Shown here: in pieces, positions 16,535 to 26,097 of the stretch
Numbering within the stretch: position 1 is the stretch's first letter
Layout: the number at the start of each line of letters is the position of its first letter
Source: a virus
Reading direction: 5' to 3' (one strand)
IMG/VR virus record: IMGVR_UViG_3300011114_000465
Span: 1-55,653 of that record
DNA length: 55,653 nucleotides
Notes under the pieces: model-generated
The model's database searches: none
What the model saw: only the letters and a program-made list of their open reading frames with translations
What the model was told of the DNA's origin: nothing
Made by a program: the position numbers and the translations under genes

Positions 16535-19500
16535 ATGGCTAATTGCACGTATCGGTTCACCGACGCGGACGGCAAAGAGCAAGTCATCGAAGGCCAAGCC
16601 GCGTTCAAAGCGTACCTGGCCAGCGGTGGCCTGGAACACTTGCTTCCATCCAGAGCTGTAGAAAAAGCTGATGAAGGCAGCCCCTTCACGGTTGCTTTTA
16701 GCAATAAGCAGACACCGGTTTCCGAATGGCCGGAAACTGAAAAACACATAGGCCGAGTTACAAGCTACGAAGCAAAGCCGGGTGAGTTCATTACCGTGTT
16801 ACGCCTGGCCAATATGGAAGGACTAGATAACGCCAACGCGGCCAGCGTAGAAGGTTTGTATACCTACCTGTCAATGGTTGATGATAGAGAATCCGCAGCT
16901 GGCGGAGAAGCTAAAGACTCTGACACCATCTATGCTTACAAGGTTCAAGTTCCTGAAAAAGGATTTAAGGAGTACGCCGCAAACCGTGGCGGAAAAGCAA
17001 TCGGTTTGCAAGATGAGGTTACCGGTGCAGGGCGCATGCCTGCAAAATGGGGCGGCTTCTGGTATTCATTTCCAGTAGGAACAAAGGCCGAGCTGTTAGG
17101 TTCAATACCCCTGGCCACCGCGCGGTCCACGTTAAAGGAAATGGCGGACTCTGATAATTTCGATTACGCGGGATCAGAGCTTGGGGCCAAGGCTTTGTAT
17201 GCCGCATTTAACACGGAAAGCAGCCCGCTGTTTAGCCGGTCTCAAAACGTGCCCGAGCTGGAGCCGGAAGACGTACTCAAGCCAAGCACGATTGCAGCCG
17301 CTGAGGCAGCCATCAAGCGTTACAAAAAGGCCGAGGCACCCGATACCCTTACCGCCAAACAACGGGCCGATGGTGAGGCTTTGCTCAAGCCCATGTTCGA
17401 TGGGGCCACACGCAATAAGGCAGACTTCGACAAGACCCTGGACCAGATTGCCGAAGGCTTGGGTGGCTACGCCAAGAAGCCGGGCATCAAAGGTTTGACC
17501 AGGGCCGTGACCAAGTTGATCACCGAGAACGGCAACGATCCAACCACGATGAAGGATTTGCTGCGCGGCACGATCGTGGTCAATACCTTCCAGGAAGCCC
17601 AGGAAGCGATCAATCAGATCGGCAAGGCGTATACCTTCGATCGGATTAAAAACCGCTTGGCTGTCGATCTGACAAGCCCTGACGGTACTGTGCTCAAGGG
17701 TGTTCCTTTGTCAACCGGATACCAAGACATCCTGACAAACGTGACCCTGGAAGATGGCACGGTTGCAGAGATTCAGATCAGCACGCCCGAGATGTTGGCT
17801 GCCAAGCATTTAGGCCATGAGGTTTATGCGTTTACAAGGGAGATGCCAGAAAGCCCTATTAAGGCCAAGATGGTTGACCTTCAAAAGCAGATTTACTCTG
17901 AGGGGTACGACGCTTATTTGGCGCGTGAAGCAAAGGCTTTAAAGACCCGTTCAAATTCAGCCTTGTCGACTGGGTCTCCTTTTTCCCGCACGTCCGAAGG
18001 GTTGCGCGGCTCAGGTGCTGGCAACCAGGCGGTGGCAGAACGCCAGCCAGGTGCGACTGTCACTGGCACCTCGTTCCAGTCAAAGAACATGGTGCCTGGT
18101 GGTAAGGATTTGAAGTCGAAGTCCATGTCACCAAGTATACCTGAAAGCATTGGTATCAACGTAAACCAGGACGGAAACAATAAATACGCCGACAAAATCG
18201 TTGACGGCGAGAAGACCTTAGAGACCCGCGCGTCTGATTCGTTGCGCCCATACGTCGGCAAACGGGTAGCCATTGTCCGTACTGGCGAAGGCCCGGCCAA
18301 GGCAATTGGCGCAGTGACGATTGGTGAGCCTATCAAGGTCACCACACAAAAACAGTTTGATCAATACCGCAATCAAACCCTGGTGCCCAAAGATTCCAAG
18401 TTCGACATCGCTCCAGGTGGTGTGAAGTATTTGTACCCCCTGGAAAACCCTGTTCGCTATGAGACTGAGCGCGATGTTGGCCAAGGCATCGTGGCTCGTA
18501 AGGTCATCGTGCCGGTAACCCGGGCTGCGCAAAAGAACGCAGCAGCCAGTCGCGTGGACAACGTATCAGCTGATCGATTCAAACGAACCGAACAACTCCA
18601 GCAAGCCGTCGCCGATCTGCAAGATGGCAAGATTACACGCACCGAGTACAACCGCATGGTCGACCAGGTGCGCCCGGTCTACCCATACAAAGAAGTACCC
18701 GCAGTCACGGCGGTCAAAGACGCTCGATACGCCCTGGCCACAGGCAAAGGCCAAAGCCCAGAGAAGGCAGCCAAGTACGGCCTGCCTGCCATGACATTCA
18801 AGCAAGGCGATTGGGCACAGTTGCGTTTGGACATTCCGTCATATCAGCTGCATGACACCTGGGTGGTCAGCGTACACACGCCCAAGTCAACCAACCGCGA
18901 AGTCCAAGCTGCATACGACGCTGGTCCAGTGGTCGGCTATGAGTCCGTGGCCGCGTTGAAAGACGTGACCTTTGGCATGAACCAAAAGGCCGCAGCCAAG
19001 ATAGCTACAGGCACCGCCAAGGGCACGATCGCTACCATGCTTGGCAAGTGGTCACCCATCAGCAGGGCCGACGCTAAGGCCCGCGCTGATGCGGCCCTCA
19101 ATGACCCAGCCTGGGTACAGGTTGGCATGGACCCATTCCGCCACAGCTACTTCTACAACCGCGACACCATGCAGCCGATCGTTCGCGCTGATGAGGTGAT
19201 CCAGATCGGCCCCTTGGTCTTGGCCAAGAACCCAGGATACAGCGAGGACGTTGACATCACTGGTGCCCCTTTCGCGTTTAGCAAGCGTGAAGAGATTGTC
19301 CAGATCGCGGACGACGCTGCACGCCAGGCCGTGTTCCTCCAGCAAAAGGCCGAAGAGGCTGGCTACAAAACAGTCGATGATTTTGTTGACAACGACTACA
19401 ACAAATTTGTTGAAGCAGCTAAGCAATGGCGTGAAGAGAACCCGGCTGAGATGATGTTCCAGAAACGTCAGACCAACCCGCCGGAATTAAAACGCTGGTT

Positions 19501-22500
19501 CAGAGACAGCAAAGCGGTTGATGCTAACGGCGAGCCGATGGTTCTTTACCGAGGCGAACATGGCGAAAGCGGGGACATGGATTTCCAATCACGCGTTGCG
19601 TCGCTATCGTTCGGCACCAAAGAGCTGGCCAATTTGTATGCTGAAAAACCAAATAGGTTTGGCGATCGGACCGTCAACCCTCGCGTCATTCCTGTGTATG
19701 TGCGTATTGAAAATCCTTTGATCAATACCCCGAATGACCCGTTCATTGAGTTGGGCGATGTGATCGATAAACTGGGTATGGATGTGGCCAAGTCAGCCGC
19801 ACACAAACTGTATGACGACATCTATAACTCAGGCCCTTGGTTTAGCACGTACTCAGAAAAGTATGAAGGCATTGACGCGCTGATTAAAAAAGACCCCGAG
19901 GCTTTGCGCAATTTGTATGTGTTGGCCTGGAAGTTTTTTGATGATTTTGAATTTGTAAATGCGGCCAAGAAGGCGGGATACGATGGCGCTATTCATGCGG
20001 AATACGGCGCTCATTCTGAAAACGAACAAGGCGCAGAGTACAAAGTGTTTGACCAATCCCAGGTCAAGTCAGCCATCGGCAACAACGGCGAGTTTGATGA
20101 GAACAACCCAGACATCCGCTTTGCACGCAAGCCCCTGGGCCGTGAGACTGAGGGTTGGATATTCAGCCGCGATGAGTTGGGTCGCTTCCGCTTCGGCGCT
20201 GGCGCAAAGGCTTATCGATATGCAGCAGACGTGGCCAACATCGTTCTTGGCAAGATTAACTTGAAGCCAGTCAGCCCTGAGCTGTCACGCGCCCTGCGCA
20301 AGATGCGCGTTGAAATAGATAAGGCTCAAAACTTGACGGTCGATGTGGCCAAGAATCTCAAAGACTTGCCCAAGCAAGAACGCGACATGATCAGCGATGT
20401 GATTGAAGGCGAACTCAAAGCTGGTATTCGCCCACCAAAACGCGTGCTTGAATTAGCTGCGTCTATGCAGTCGATCATGTCTGAACAGACAGCAGAGCTG
20501 GTGCGCCTGGGCATGCTTTCGCCCCAGGCCGCTGGCCGCTGGGATGGCAAGTACCTGCCACGCTTCTACGAACAAAAGCTCGGCGACGAAACCAAGGCAT
20601 GGATGAAAGCGGTCAAGAATTTGCTGGCCCGCAAGACAACCATGCAAGGTATTCGCGGCAGCAGTCTGAAAGCACGGGGCATGTTCCAAAACGTACCAGT
20701 GGCTGAGCTTGATGACTGGACCAACGAAGGCTGGCAAGTTCGAGATGACAACTTTGATCCAGCGGTCGATGACACCATTACGATCTGGCGCGATTACACG
20801 CGCGATGAACGCGACGACATGGGTGAGATTCGTGATGCCATGTTCCGCTTTGTCATGGGCTACAACAAGAGCCAGCGCGACATTGCTCTTGGTCGTTTGT
20901 ATGAAAACCTAGCCGCCAACTACGGCAAAAAACGTGAAGAGCCTGGCTACGTACAAGTACCTGCGACCAAAGTCGAAGACACCATGGTCCCCCGATACGG
21001 CAAGCTCGCGGGCAAATGGGTGCCAAAAGAAATTCTTCATCAACTCGAAGGCTTTGATCAATCGATGCAAAACGATTTGATCAAGATATACCTCAAGGGT
21101 TTGTCGATGTGGAAAGAAGGCAAGACTGTTCTCAACCCAGTCGCTCACGCAAACAACGTGCTGTCGAACTTGACGATGGCCCACTTTGCTGGCGTGTCTT
21201 ACTGGGATACACACAAGTACGTTGGCGCAATTGCCGACCTGGTCAAAGGTAAGGCCATGGTTGACGAAGCAAGGGAAGCCGGTTTATTTGGTGCCACGTT
21301 TGATCGCGCCGAGCTGATGAAAGTCATGCCTGAAGAACTCAAAGCCATGGCGCAAATGACCGAGTCAGCCGTTGCTCGCAACGTCGACCGTCTGTGGAAC
21401 GCGCTGTCTTTGTTCTTGCGCAAACCAATGGGCGCAGCATACGGTGCTGAAGACGAATTCTTCCGGTACATGATTTATCGCGATGCACGCAATCGCGGTT
21501 TAGGCGTGGATGATTCAGTTGACTATGCGCAAAAGTACATCTTCACATACGACGATTTGCCAAAGACCGCACGCATCATTCGCGACATGCCTCTTGGTTT
21601 GCCTTTCTTCAGCTACACGTTCAAGGCCATTCCGGCTTTGGCCAACACCGCTTTGGAACACCCGTTCCGTTATGCCGCGCCAGCGGTTGCCTTGTACACC
21701 GCAAACGCAATGATGTATGCAATGGCTGCAAGCCTGGGCGGTGGTGATGACGAAGACTGGTGGACCGTGATTCGTCGTTACATGACAGACGAAGAGTTCC
21801 GCAACAAGGCCAAGGCCATGGAGAAGCAAGAGCGTCAGTTCTTGCCGGATTGGATGAAGGGCGCAAGCCTGTCATTGGGCACTGAAAAAACCATACGCTT
21901 AGGCATGGACGACGTGACGAACTTACCGGTCTTCCTGGACGTAAGTCGCATTTTCCCGGGCGGTGATTTGTTTGATGCTCACAACAATGCGGGTGGCGTT
22001 CCCATGCTGGCACCGTTGACACCGAACAACCCAATCTTGACTTCTATTGTTGCGCTTAGTTACAACAAAGACACATTCCGAAATAAAGAGATTACCCTTA
22101 AAACCGACACCGACGCAGAGGCCGCGCAAAAACGTGCGGCCTGGGCTTGGAAACAGGTTACACCTGCAATCTCTTTGGGCAACACATTGTTTGAACGTGC
22201 AATGAATGTGATCGCCAACAGCACCGGCGAACCAGTTGACGTGGGCCTGGCCGAGTACACCGGCATCGGCGCAGATGGTTTGCCCATCCAACCTAAATAC
22301 GCAGCGATGCAAACCGTGGGTATTAAGGCGCGACCTATTGACCTTGATACATCAGAGAAGATTCAAGAGTCGCAAACCAAGGCGATGATACGAGACTTGG
22401 ATACTCAGATGCGCAAGCTCAAGCGTTTGGAAGGCAAAGGCGCAATCACCCCCGAAACATCCGAGCGTGAACGTGAGAAATTGCGTCAGAAGAAACAGTT

Positions 22501-22543
22501 TCTAAAAGAGGGGCTGACTGTTGAGGGGGAGGAGAAAGACTAA
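16535..22543 (+). CDS. 2,002-aa polyvalent internal virion protein (RelA/SpoT-like, ASCH, ART, LPD-type C-terminus)
   Basis: Modules in order. An N-terminal unknown domain includes FITVLRLANMEG. Residues about 330-440 form a RelA/SpoT-like nucleotidyltransferase fold (DLLRGTIVV, STGYQDIL, AEIQIST, KHLGHEVYA). Residues about 535-645 form an ASCH/PUA-like domain (YADKIVDGEKTLETRA, then GGVKYLYPLENPVRYE). A conserved MDPFRHSYFYNR block lies near 865. An ADP-ribosyltransferase module of the polyvalent type spans about 1000-1197 (LYRGEHG, LSFGTKELANLYA, ending FDENNPDIRFA). The long C-terminal helical domain (about 1225-1830) has NPVAHANNVLSN and DLPKTARIIRDMPLGLPFFS, typical of large polyvalent-protein C-termini. 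It is probably packaged and ejected like T7 gp16. Enzymatic activities are unproven. Confidence 0.75.
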   Translation: MANCTYRFTDADGKEQVIEGQAAFKAYLASGGLEHLLPSRAVEKADEGSPFTVAFSNKQTPVSEWPETEKHIGRVTSYEAKPGEFITVLRLANMEGLDNANAASVEGLYTYLSMVDDRESAAGGEAKDSDTIYAYKVQVPEKGFKEYAANRGGKAIGLQDEVTGAGRMPAKWGGFWYSFPVGTKAELLGSIPLATARSTLKEMADSDNFDYAGSELGAKALYAAFNTESSPLFSRSQNVPELEPEDVLKPSTIAAAEAAIKRYKKAEAPDTLTAKQRADGEALLKPMFDGATRNKADFDKTLDQIAEGLGGYAKKPGIKGLTRAVTKLITENGNDPTTMKDLLRGTIVVNTFQEAQEAINQIGKAYTFDRIKNRLAVDLTSPDGTVLKGVPLSTGYQDILTNVTLEDGTVAEIQISTPEMLAAKHLGHEVYAFTREMPESPIKAKMVDLQKQIYSEGYDAYLAREAKALKTRSNSALSTGSPFSRTSEGLRGSGAGNQAVAERQPGATVTGTSFQSKNMVPGGKDLKSKSMSPSIPESIGINVNQDGNNKYADKIVDGEKTLETRASDSLRPYVGKRVAIVRTGEGPAKAIGAVTIGEPIKVTTQKQFDQYRNQTLVPKDSKFDIAPGGVKYLYPLENPVRYETERDVGQGIVARKVIVPVTRAAQKNAAASRVDNVSADRFKRTEQLQQAVADLQDGKITRTEYNRMVDQVRPVYPYKEVPAVTAVKDARYALATGKGQSPEKAAKYGLPAMTFKQGDWAQLRLDIPSYQLHDTWVVSVHTPKSTNREVQAAYDAGPVVGYESVAALKDVTFGMNQKAAAKIATGTAKGTIATMLGKWSPISRADAKARADAALNDPAWVQVGMDPFRHSYFYNRDTMQPIVRADEVIQIGPLVLAKNPGYSEDVDITGAPFAFSKREEIVQIADDAARQAVFLQQKAEEAGYKTVDDFVDNDYNKFVEAAKQWREENPAEMMFQKRQTNPPELKRWFRDSKAVDANGEPMVLYRGEHGESGDMDFQSRVASLSFGTKELANLYAEKPNRFGDRTVNPRVIPVYVRIENPLINTPNDPFIELGDVIDKLGMDVAKSAAHKLYDDIYNSGPWFSTYSEKYEGIDALIKKDPEALRNLYVLAWKFFDDFEFVNAAKKAGYDGAIHAEYGAHSENEQGAEYKVFDQSQVKSAIGNNGEFDENNPDIRFARKPLGRETEGWIFSRDELGRFRFGAGAKAYRYAADVANIVLGKINLKPVSPELSRALRKMRVEIDKAQNLTVDVAKNLKDLPKQERDMISDVIEGELKAGIRPPKRVLELAASMQSIMSEQTAELVRLGMLSPQAAGRWDGKYLPRFYEQKLGDETKAWMKAVKNLLARKTTMQGIRGSSLKARGMFQNVPVAELDDWTNEGWQVRDDNFDPAVDDTITIWRDYTRDERDDMGEIRDAMFRFVMGYNKSQRDIALGRLYENLAANYGKKREEPGYVQVPATKVEDTMVPRYGKLAGKWVPKEILHQLEGFDQSMQNDLIKIYLKGLSMWKEGKTVLNPVAHANNVLSNLTMAHFAGVSYWDTHKYVGAIADLVKGKAMVDEAREAGLFGATFDRAELMKVMPEELKAMAQMTESAVARNVDRLWNALSLFLRKPMGAAYGAEDEFFRYMIYRDARNRGLGVDDSVDYAQKYIFTYDDLPKTARIIRDMPLGLPFFSYTFKAIPALANTALEHPFRYAAPAVALYTANAMMYAMAASLGGGDDEDWWTVIRRYMTDEEFRNKAKAMEKQERQFLPDWMKGASLSLGTEKTIRLGMDDVTNLPVFLDVSRIFPGGDLFDAHNNAGGVPMLAPLTPNNPILTSIVALSYNKDTFRNKEITLKTDTDAEAAQKRAAWAWKQVTPAISLGNTLFERAMNVIANSTGEPVDVGLAEYTGIGADGLPIQPKYAAMQTVGIKARPIDLDTSEKIQESQTKAMIRDLDTQMRKLKRLEGKGAITPETSEREREKLRQKKQFLKEGLTVEGEEKD

Positions 22544-22745
22544 GGCGCATGTCGTCCAGTCTTTCCACCAATCGATTGATTCGTTTCTGGTTGTACTCAA
22601 CCATGGCCACGTAATATTCAACCGATGTCTCTGCATCCATCTTGGCCAGCTGAGCTTCAAGCAGTTCATGTTCAGCAATTTCAATCGGTGTTTTGGACCG
22701 AAAGAAGTCGCGCACAAATTGAAGAATCAGTTCACGCTTGGTCAT
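22446..22745 (-). CDS. small conserved phage protein, coiled
   Basis: A 99-aa protein, the last gene of the minus-strand early operon, started at the ATG that overlaps the upstream TGA (ATGA). The N-terminus TKRELILQFVRDFFRSKTP and the following heptads (LEAQLAKMDAETSVEYYVAM, YNQKRINRLVERLDDMR) suggest a dimeric coiled coil. Small helical proteins of this style are common in phage early operons, with no known function. Its last about 98 bases overlap the end of the convergent 2,002-aa gene, so the operons end head to head with no spare terminator sequence. Confidence 0.6.
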   Translation of the reverse strand: MTKRELILQFVRDFFRSKTPIEIAEHELLEAQLAKMDAETSVEYYVAMVEYNQKRINRLVERLDDMRLSLSPPPQQSAPLLETVSSDAISHVHARMFRG

Positions 22746-22981
22746 GGTTTGTCCTTCACCCATAGGCAGTCAAAACAAATTTTCATCATCCAACGCACAA
22801 ACCAATTTGGCTCCTTGCCTTTGGTTGGTCGATAAATAATTCCTACGCCACCGGGTCGATTGCCAAACAAATAGCATTGCCATTCAGACTGTTGTGGTGT
22901 TGGTTGAAATTTGTAGTCTTTTTTTACGATGAACTTGGCGTATTCCTCATCAAATGCTTTGTTGATTTCATAGTTGTTCAT
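22742..22981 (-). CDS. hypothetical protein
   Basis: A 79-aa protein coupled on both sides by ATGA overlaps. It contains acidic and aromatic stretches (NKAFDEEYAKFIVKKDYKFQ) and a C-terminal WFVRWMMKICFDCLWVKDKP with CxxC spacing. No family is recognised. Tight coupling supports real expression with the DNA replication genes. Confidence 0.55.
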   Translation of the reverse strand: MNNYEINKAFDEEYAKFIVKKDYKFQPTPQQSEWQCYLFGNRPGGVGIIYRPTKGKEPNWFVRWMMKICFDCLWVKDKP

Positions 22982-23211
22982 TGCTTGAGGTCCCTGATAT
23001 AGACCGCGAAGCTGCTCATGGTGTCGTGGCCAAAGCCTTTGAGCTTCTCGACGTGTTGAGCTACTTCTTCGATCACGTTGTTGCGCAGCTCATCGTAAAA
23101 CTCTTGAGGAGTTTTGGATTCGATGACCTCGACGCGTTCTTTGACACCTTGCATGTCTTGCTCCAATCTTTGCACTTGATCTTCAATTTGTCTTTTGCGA
23201 TTTAGTGACAT
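22978..23211 (-). CDS. hypothetical coiled-coil protein
   Basis: A 77-aa protein. The open frame reaches 23289, but ATG at 23211 has an AGGAAAA ribosome site and begins a regular product. The sequence is dominated by a coiled coil (QIEDQVQRLEQDMQGVKERV) and ends with a short conserved-looking segment (GHDTMSSFAVYIRDL). The start overlaps the 3' end of the upstream zinc-finger gene by 29 bases. Function unknown. Confidence 0.55.
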   Translation of the reverse strand: MSLNRKRQIEDQVQRLEQDMQGVKERVEVIESKTPQEFYDELRNNVIEEVAQHVEKLKGFGHDTMSSFAVYIRDLKQ

Positions 23212-23413
23212 CTTTTTTCCTGGCTGCGTGAAGTCTTGCAATTCTCTCTTCTTTGCTTTTCTTTTTGAACTCTTCGTCGTAAACGGCAATCACAGATTCC
23301 AATGTTCCAAACGTGTGCAAGTTACCGCATTCATAACGGCGGTAAATTCCGCCTTGCCGTTTACGCGTTTCTTTAAGATCAACCCAGGCGTTGCATACTG
23401 CGCACGTCTTCAT
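23183..23413 (-). CDS. small zinc-ribbon-like protein
   Basis: A 76-aa protein with an N-terminal CAVCNAW, then RRYECGNLHTFGT, giving CxxC and a third Cys plus His at the usual spacing of Ogr/NrdR-like zinc ribbons. The tail is very basic and acidic (EEFKKKSKEERIARLHAARK). A small nucleic-acid-binding or transcription-related role is plausible. Its start overlaps the upstream HTH gene stop as ATGA. Confidence 0.6.
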   Translation of the reverse strand: MKTCAVCNAWVDLKETRKRQGGIYRRYECGNLHTFGTLESVIAVYDEEFKKKSKEERIARLHAARKKDVTKSQKTN

Positions 23414-23766
23414 GTCATCACCCCGGCCAGGGCCTGAGTCATTTCACGCATGCGCTTTTTCGCGCGGTATGCAGCAGACCGCTCAGTCGCTGGCTTGCGA
23501 TGCCGGGCCTTGTCTTTACCTGGACCCAGCTTGTAAATCTTTATCACGTCCCTACCCCTGGCATCTTTCTCCCAGCTGTTGATGTGCGCAGCACCGGCTG
23601 AGTGCAACTCGCGCGTGTACTGCAACACGGTGACATAGTGCAAGCCGGTCATCTCGGCCAGCTCCACGCAACTGTAGTTGCCGTCCCACAAAAACTTGAT
23701 CAGCTGAGCTTGGCTGATGGCGTTAATCTTAATGAGCTTCTTGTTCTTGGTGTTGGGCGGGTTCAT
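23410..23766 (-). CDS. helix-turn-helix DNA-binding protein
   Basis: A 118-aa protein from the ATG at 23766, which overlaps the stop of the upstream membrane peptide. Residues about 15-55 form a winged HTH-type segment (SQAQLIKFLWDGNYSCVELA, then TGLHYVTVLQYTRELHSAGA) in which VELAEMTGLHYVTVLQY is the recognition part. The C-terminal half is strongly basic (KDKARHRKPATERSAAYRAK), as in DNA binders. It may regulate the early operon it lies in; no target site was identified. Confidence 0.65.
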   Translation of the reverse strand: MNPPNTKNKKLIKINAISQAQLIKFLWDGNYSCVELAEMTGLHYVTVLQYTRELHSAGAAHINSWEKDARGRDVIKIYKLGPGKDKARHRKPATERSAAYRAKKRMREMTQALAGVMT

Positions 23767-23864
23767 GCAAGACCCCAGCCTGCCCATATAAAGCCCGAGA
23801 TAATCCCGGTGCATAGCCAAGCCAAGCACCAGATCAATACAAAGATGACGAAGTACTTCACCAT
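23763..23864 (-). CDS. 33-aa membrane peptide
   Basis: A single hydrophobic peptide (MVKYFVIFVLIWCLAWLCTG and onward) read from ATG 23864 after AGAGGTGAC and ended by an ATGA overlap with the HTH gene. Both junctions fit the coupling pattern of the operon, so this short frame is probably a gene. It should sit in the inner membrane. Role unknown. Confidence 0.55.
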   Translation of the reverse strand: MVKYFVIFVLIWCLAWLCTGIISGFIWAGWGLA

Positions 23865-24076
23865 GTCACCTCTTGAAGTTTCTGTATGTAGTGCGCGAGC
23901 TTGCCAGCGTCGTCGCTGTTTTCTTTCTTGCCTTGGCGCATGCTGTACTTGATGATGTTGCCTTTGAGAAACCCCTGGAACTCTTCGGGCGTGAGCACTG
24001 CCTGCATCACGGTCCAGGGCTGCACTGGCATATCTTTGTAGTGGCTGCCGCCAACTTGTGTTTCGTCTGCGCTCAT
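23858..24076 (-). CDS. DUF3310 protein (SaV-like, nucleotide-kinase-annotated family)
   Basis: A 72-aa protein with the clear DUF3310 signature: VGGSHYKDMPVQPWTVMQAV, then LTPEEFQGFLKGNIIKY, then RQGKKENSDDAGKLAHYIQK. Members are frequent in phages and often labelled nucleotide kinase-like, without convincing biochemistry. The start ATG at 24076 overlaps the polymerase stop (TGATG). A role in nucleotide or DNA metabolism is inferred from the company it keeps. Confidence 0.85.
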   Translation of the reverse strand: MSADETQVGGSHYKDMPVQPWTVMQAVLTPEEFQGFLKGNIIKYSMRQGKKENSDDAGKLAHYIQKLQEVTW

Positions 24077-26097
24077 CAATCAATCTCCTTCATGTAATAG
24101 TCTGTTGCAAATCCATCGGCACGCAAGGGTAAGCCTGGTGCCCAACTAATTGATCGGCCCATGATCTCTTCGACCTTGGCCAAATCGGTTTCATGTGTTG
24201 TCTCAATGATGATCTCATCGTGAACCGTAAACAGTTGATCATGGCCACCAGCATCCAGGGCCAGCATCGACTCACGCAGACAGTCGCGTGCGATCGCCTG
24301 TGTGATGTTCTCCACCAGCTTGCCCCCATACGTTGCAAGCCTGGTCCACTGTTTGGTCTTCTGGTCCTGGCCTTCGTATGTCAACGACCCGGCACTGGCC
24401 ACCACATACACCCCGCCAGTCTTGCTGTTCTCCTTCACCAGGTCCTGGTTCTCTATCCGGGGTTTCACGTAGAACAGCTTGCGACCGCTTGGCAATTGGA
24501 TAGTGAGAAACCCTGATTCGTAGCGGAAAAACAACTTCGACTTGTGGTCGGCAATCTCCAGCGCGACCGCTGTCTTGTTGCTCACCGCCTGCTTGGCTGC
24601 ACGCTCGACTGCATACCAGAGCTGCACGATCTCAGGGTTGGCTTCGCGCCACGCCACCTTGATCGGGTCCAGCTCTTCTTCGGTCAGGCCCATGGACAAA
24701 GCACCCATGGTGGCCAAAGCGCCGACCCCGCCCTGGTAGCCTAGTGCCAACTCGGCGACCTTGCCACGCTGGCGGTATGGTGACTTCTTGTCAACGCTGC
24801 CAACAGTCAGCTTGAACATTTGCTCAGCCGATGCCTCGTAGATTTTGCCGTGGGTCTTGAACACTTGCAGCCGCCACTCAGACCAGCCCAGCCAAGCGAT
24901 CACGCGGGCCTCGATGGCACTGAAGTCGACCGACAGTAGGGTAGCCCCAGGGCGTGCGATAAAGGCCGTCCTGATGAGCTGTGACAGCGTGTCAGGTACT
25001 GTTCCAAACATCATGGCCAGGGTGTCGAAGTCGCGGGCCTTGACCAGCTTGCGTGCCAGGTCCAAATCCTTGAGCTTGTTCTGCGGCAGGTTCTGCACCT
25101 GGACGATCCGACCGGCCCAGCGACCGGTGCGGTTGGCCCCGTAGAACTGGGTCAGGCCACGCACGCGACCGTCGCGACAAACGGCCCGCTTCATGGCGCT
25201 GAACTTGGTCACGCTGGTCTTGGCCAACTCCTGGCGCAACAGCAGCACCTGGTGCACGGTCTTGTTGTCGGTATTGGCCAACAACGTGGGCACGGTCTTC
25301 TTGGTCAGATCGGTGATGGTGTCATCGTCTTCAGCTTCTTGCAGCCACTTCAGCAATTGGTTGCGGCTGTTCGGGTTGTCCAAGCCGGTGAGCTGGATGG
25401 CCTGGCTGGTCAGTCGTTCTTTGAATAGCTCGGCGCACTCGATGGCCGCATCGACCAAGACGGTGTCAAGCATTACGCCTCGCATCATCATGCGTTGATC
25501 CAAGTGCCACAAACGCCATTCGATTTCAGGCACTGGGAACTTGGCCAACCTGGTAGCGACCTCAGCTTCAGACTCAACGTCTCGCAAGCAGTAGTCTTTG
25601 AACAGCTGCCACTTGGCTGGGTCGTGGTGCGCCCGGTTGCGTGTGCGGCCACCGTTTGTTTTGGTCGGCTTGCATGGGATGCAGAAGTACCGAATCAGTC
25701 CCCAGCCTATGGCCATCTTCTGTTTGTCCGGGGTAATGCCCACAACCTTACCAACGTCGGCCAGGTTGCCCGGCAAGCCAAGGTAGAGGGCGTGCACACT
25801 TGTGCATCTCCACTGCTCGGGCTTGATGAGGTGCGGGCCAAAGTGTGACCCAATACAAGCCATCTCAAACGCTGCGTTAAATGCGGTCTTGATGATGGTC
25901 GGGTCCGTCAGTGCGTCCAGGATGTGGTCGGGCAACTGCTCGCCGTTGGCCAAGTCATACACGACAGTCTGGCCATCACCGTATTTGAAACCGAACAGCA
26001 TGATCTCGAAGTCGTCGCTCTCAACGTACTTGTGCACGCCACACTTTTTCAAGTCGACGCTGCTGTACGTCTCCAGGTCAATGCGAAGTGTGATCAT
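24076..26097 (-). CDS. DNA polymerase, family A, with 3'-5' exonuclease
   Basis: A 673-aa protein from the ATG at 26097, which overlaps the upstream stop (ATGA); a longer frame exists but is not needed. Exonuclease motifs are IDLETYSS (Asp7, Glu9), NAAFE and YCLRDVESEAEV. Polymerase motif A is VDFSAIEARV (about 388-397), motif B is RGKVAELALGYQ (about 443-454) and motif C is VHDE (about 625). There is no 5'-3' exonuclease domain, as in many phage polymerases. It should replicate the phage genome with the primase-helicase at 32019 and the DUF2815 protein. All catalytic acids are in place. Confidence 0.95.
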   Translation of the reverse strand: MITLRIDLETYSSVDLKKCGVHKYVESDDFEIMLFGFKYGDGQTVVYDLANGEQLPDHILDALTDPTIIKTAFNAAFEMACIGSHFGPHLIKPEQWRCTSVHALYLGLPGNLADVGKVVGITPDKQKMAIGWGLIRYFCIPCKPTKTNGGRTRNRAHHDPAKWQLFKDYCLRDVESEAEVATRLAKFPVPEIEWRLWHLDQRMMMRGVMLDTVLVDAAIECAELFKERLTSQAIQLTGLDNPNSRNQLLKWLQEAEDDDTITDLTKKTVPTLLANTDNKTVHQVLLLRQELAKTSVTKFSAMKRAVCRDGRVRGLTQFYGANRTGRWAGRIVQVQNLPQNKLKDLDLARKLVKARDFDTLAMMFGTVPDTLSQLIRTAFIARPGATLLSVDFSAIEARVIAWLGWSEWRLQVFKTHGKIYEASAEQMFKLTVGSVDKKSPYRQRGKVAELALGYQGGVGALATMGALSMGLTEEELDPIKVAWREANPEIVQLWYAVERAAKQAVSNKTAVALEIADHKSKLFFRYESGFLTIQLPSGRKLFYVKPRIENQDLVKENSKTGGVYVVASAGSLTYEGQDQKTKQWTRLATYGGKLVENITQAIARDCLRESMLALDAGGHDQLFTVHDEIIIETTHETDLAKVEEIMGRSISWAPGLPLRADGFATDYYMKEID

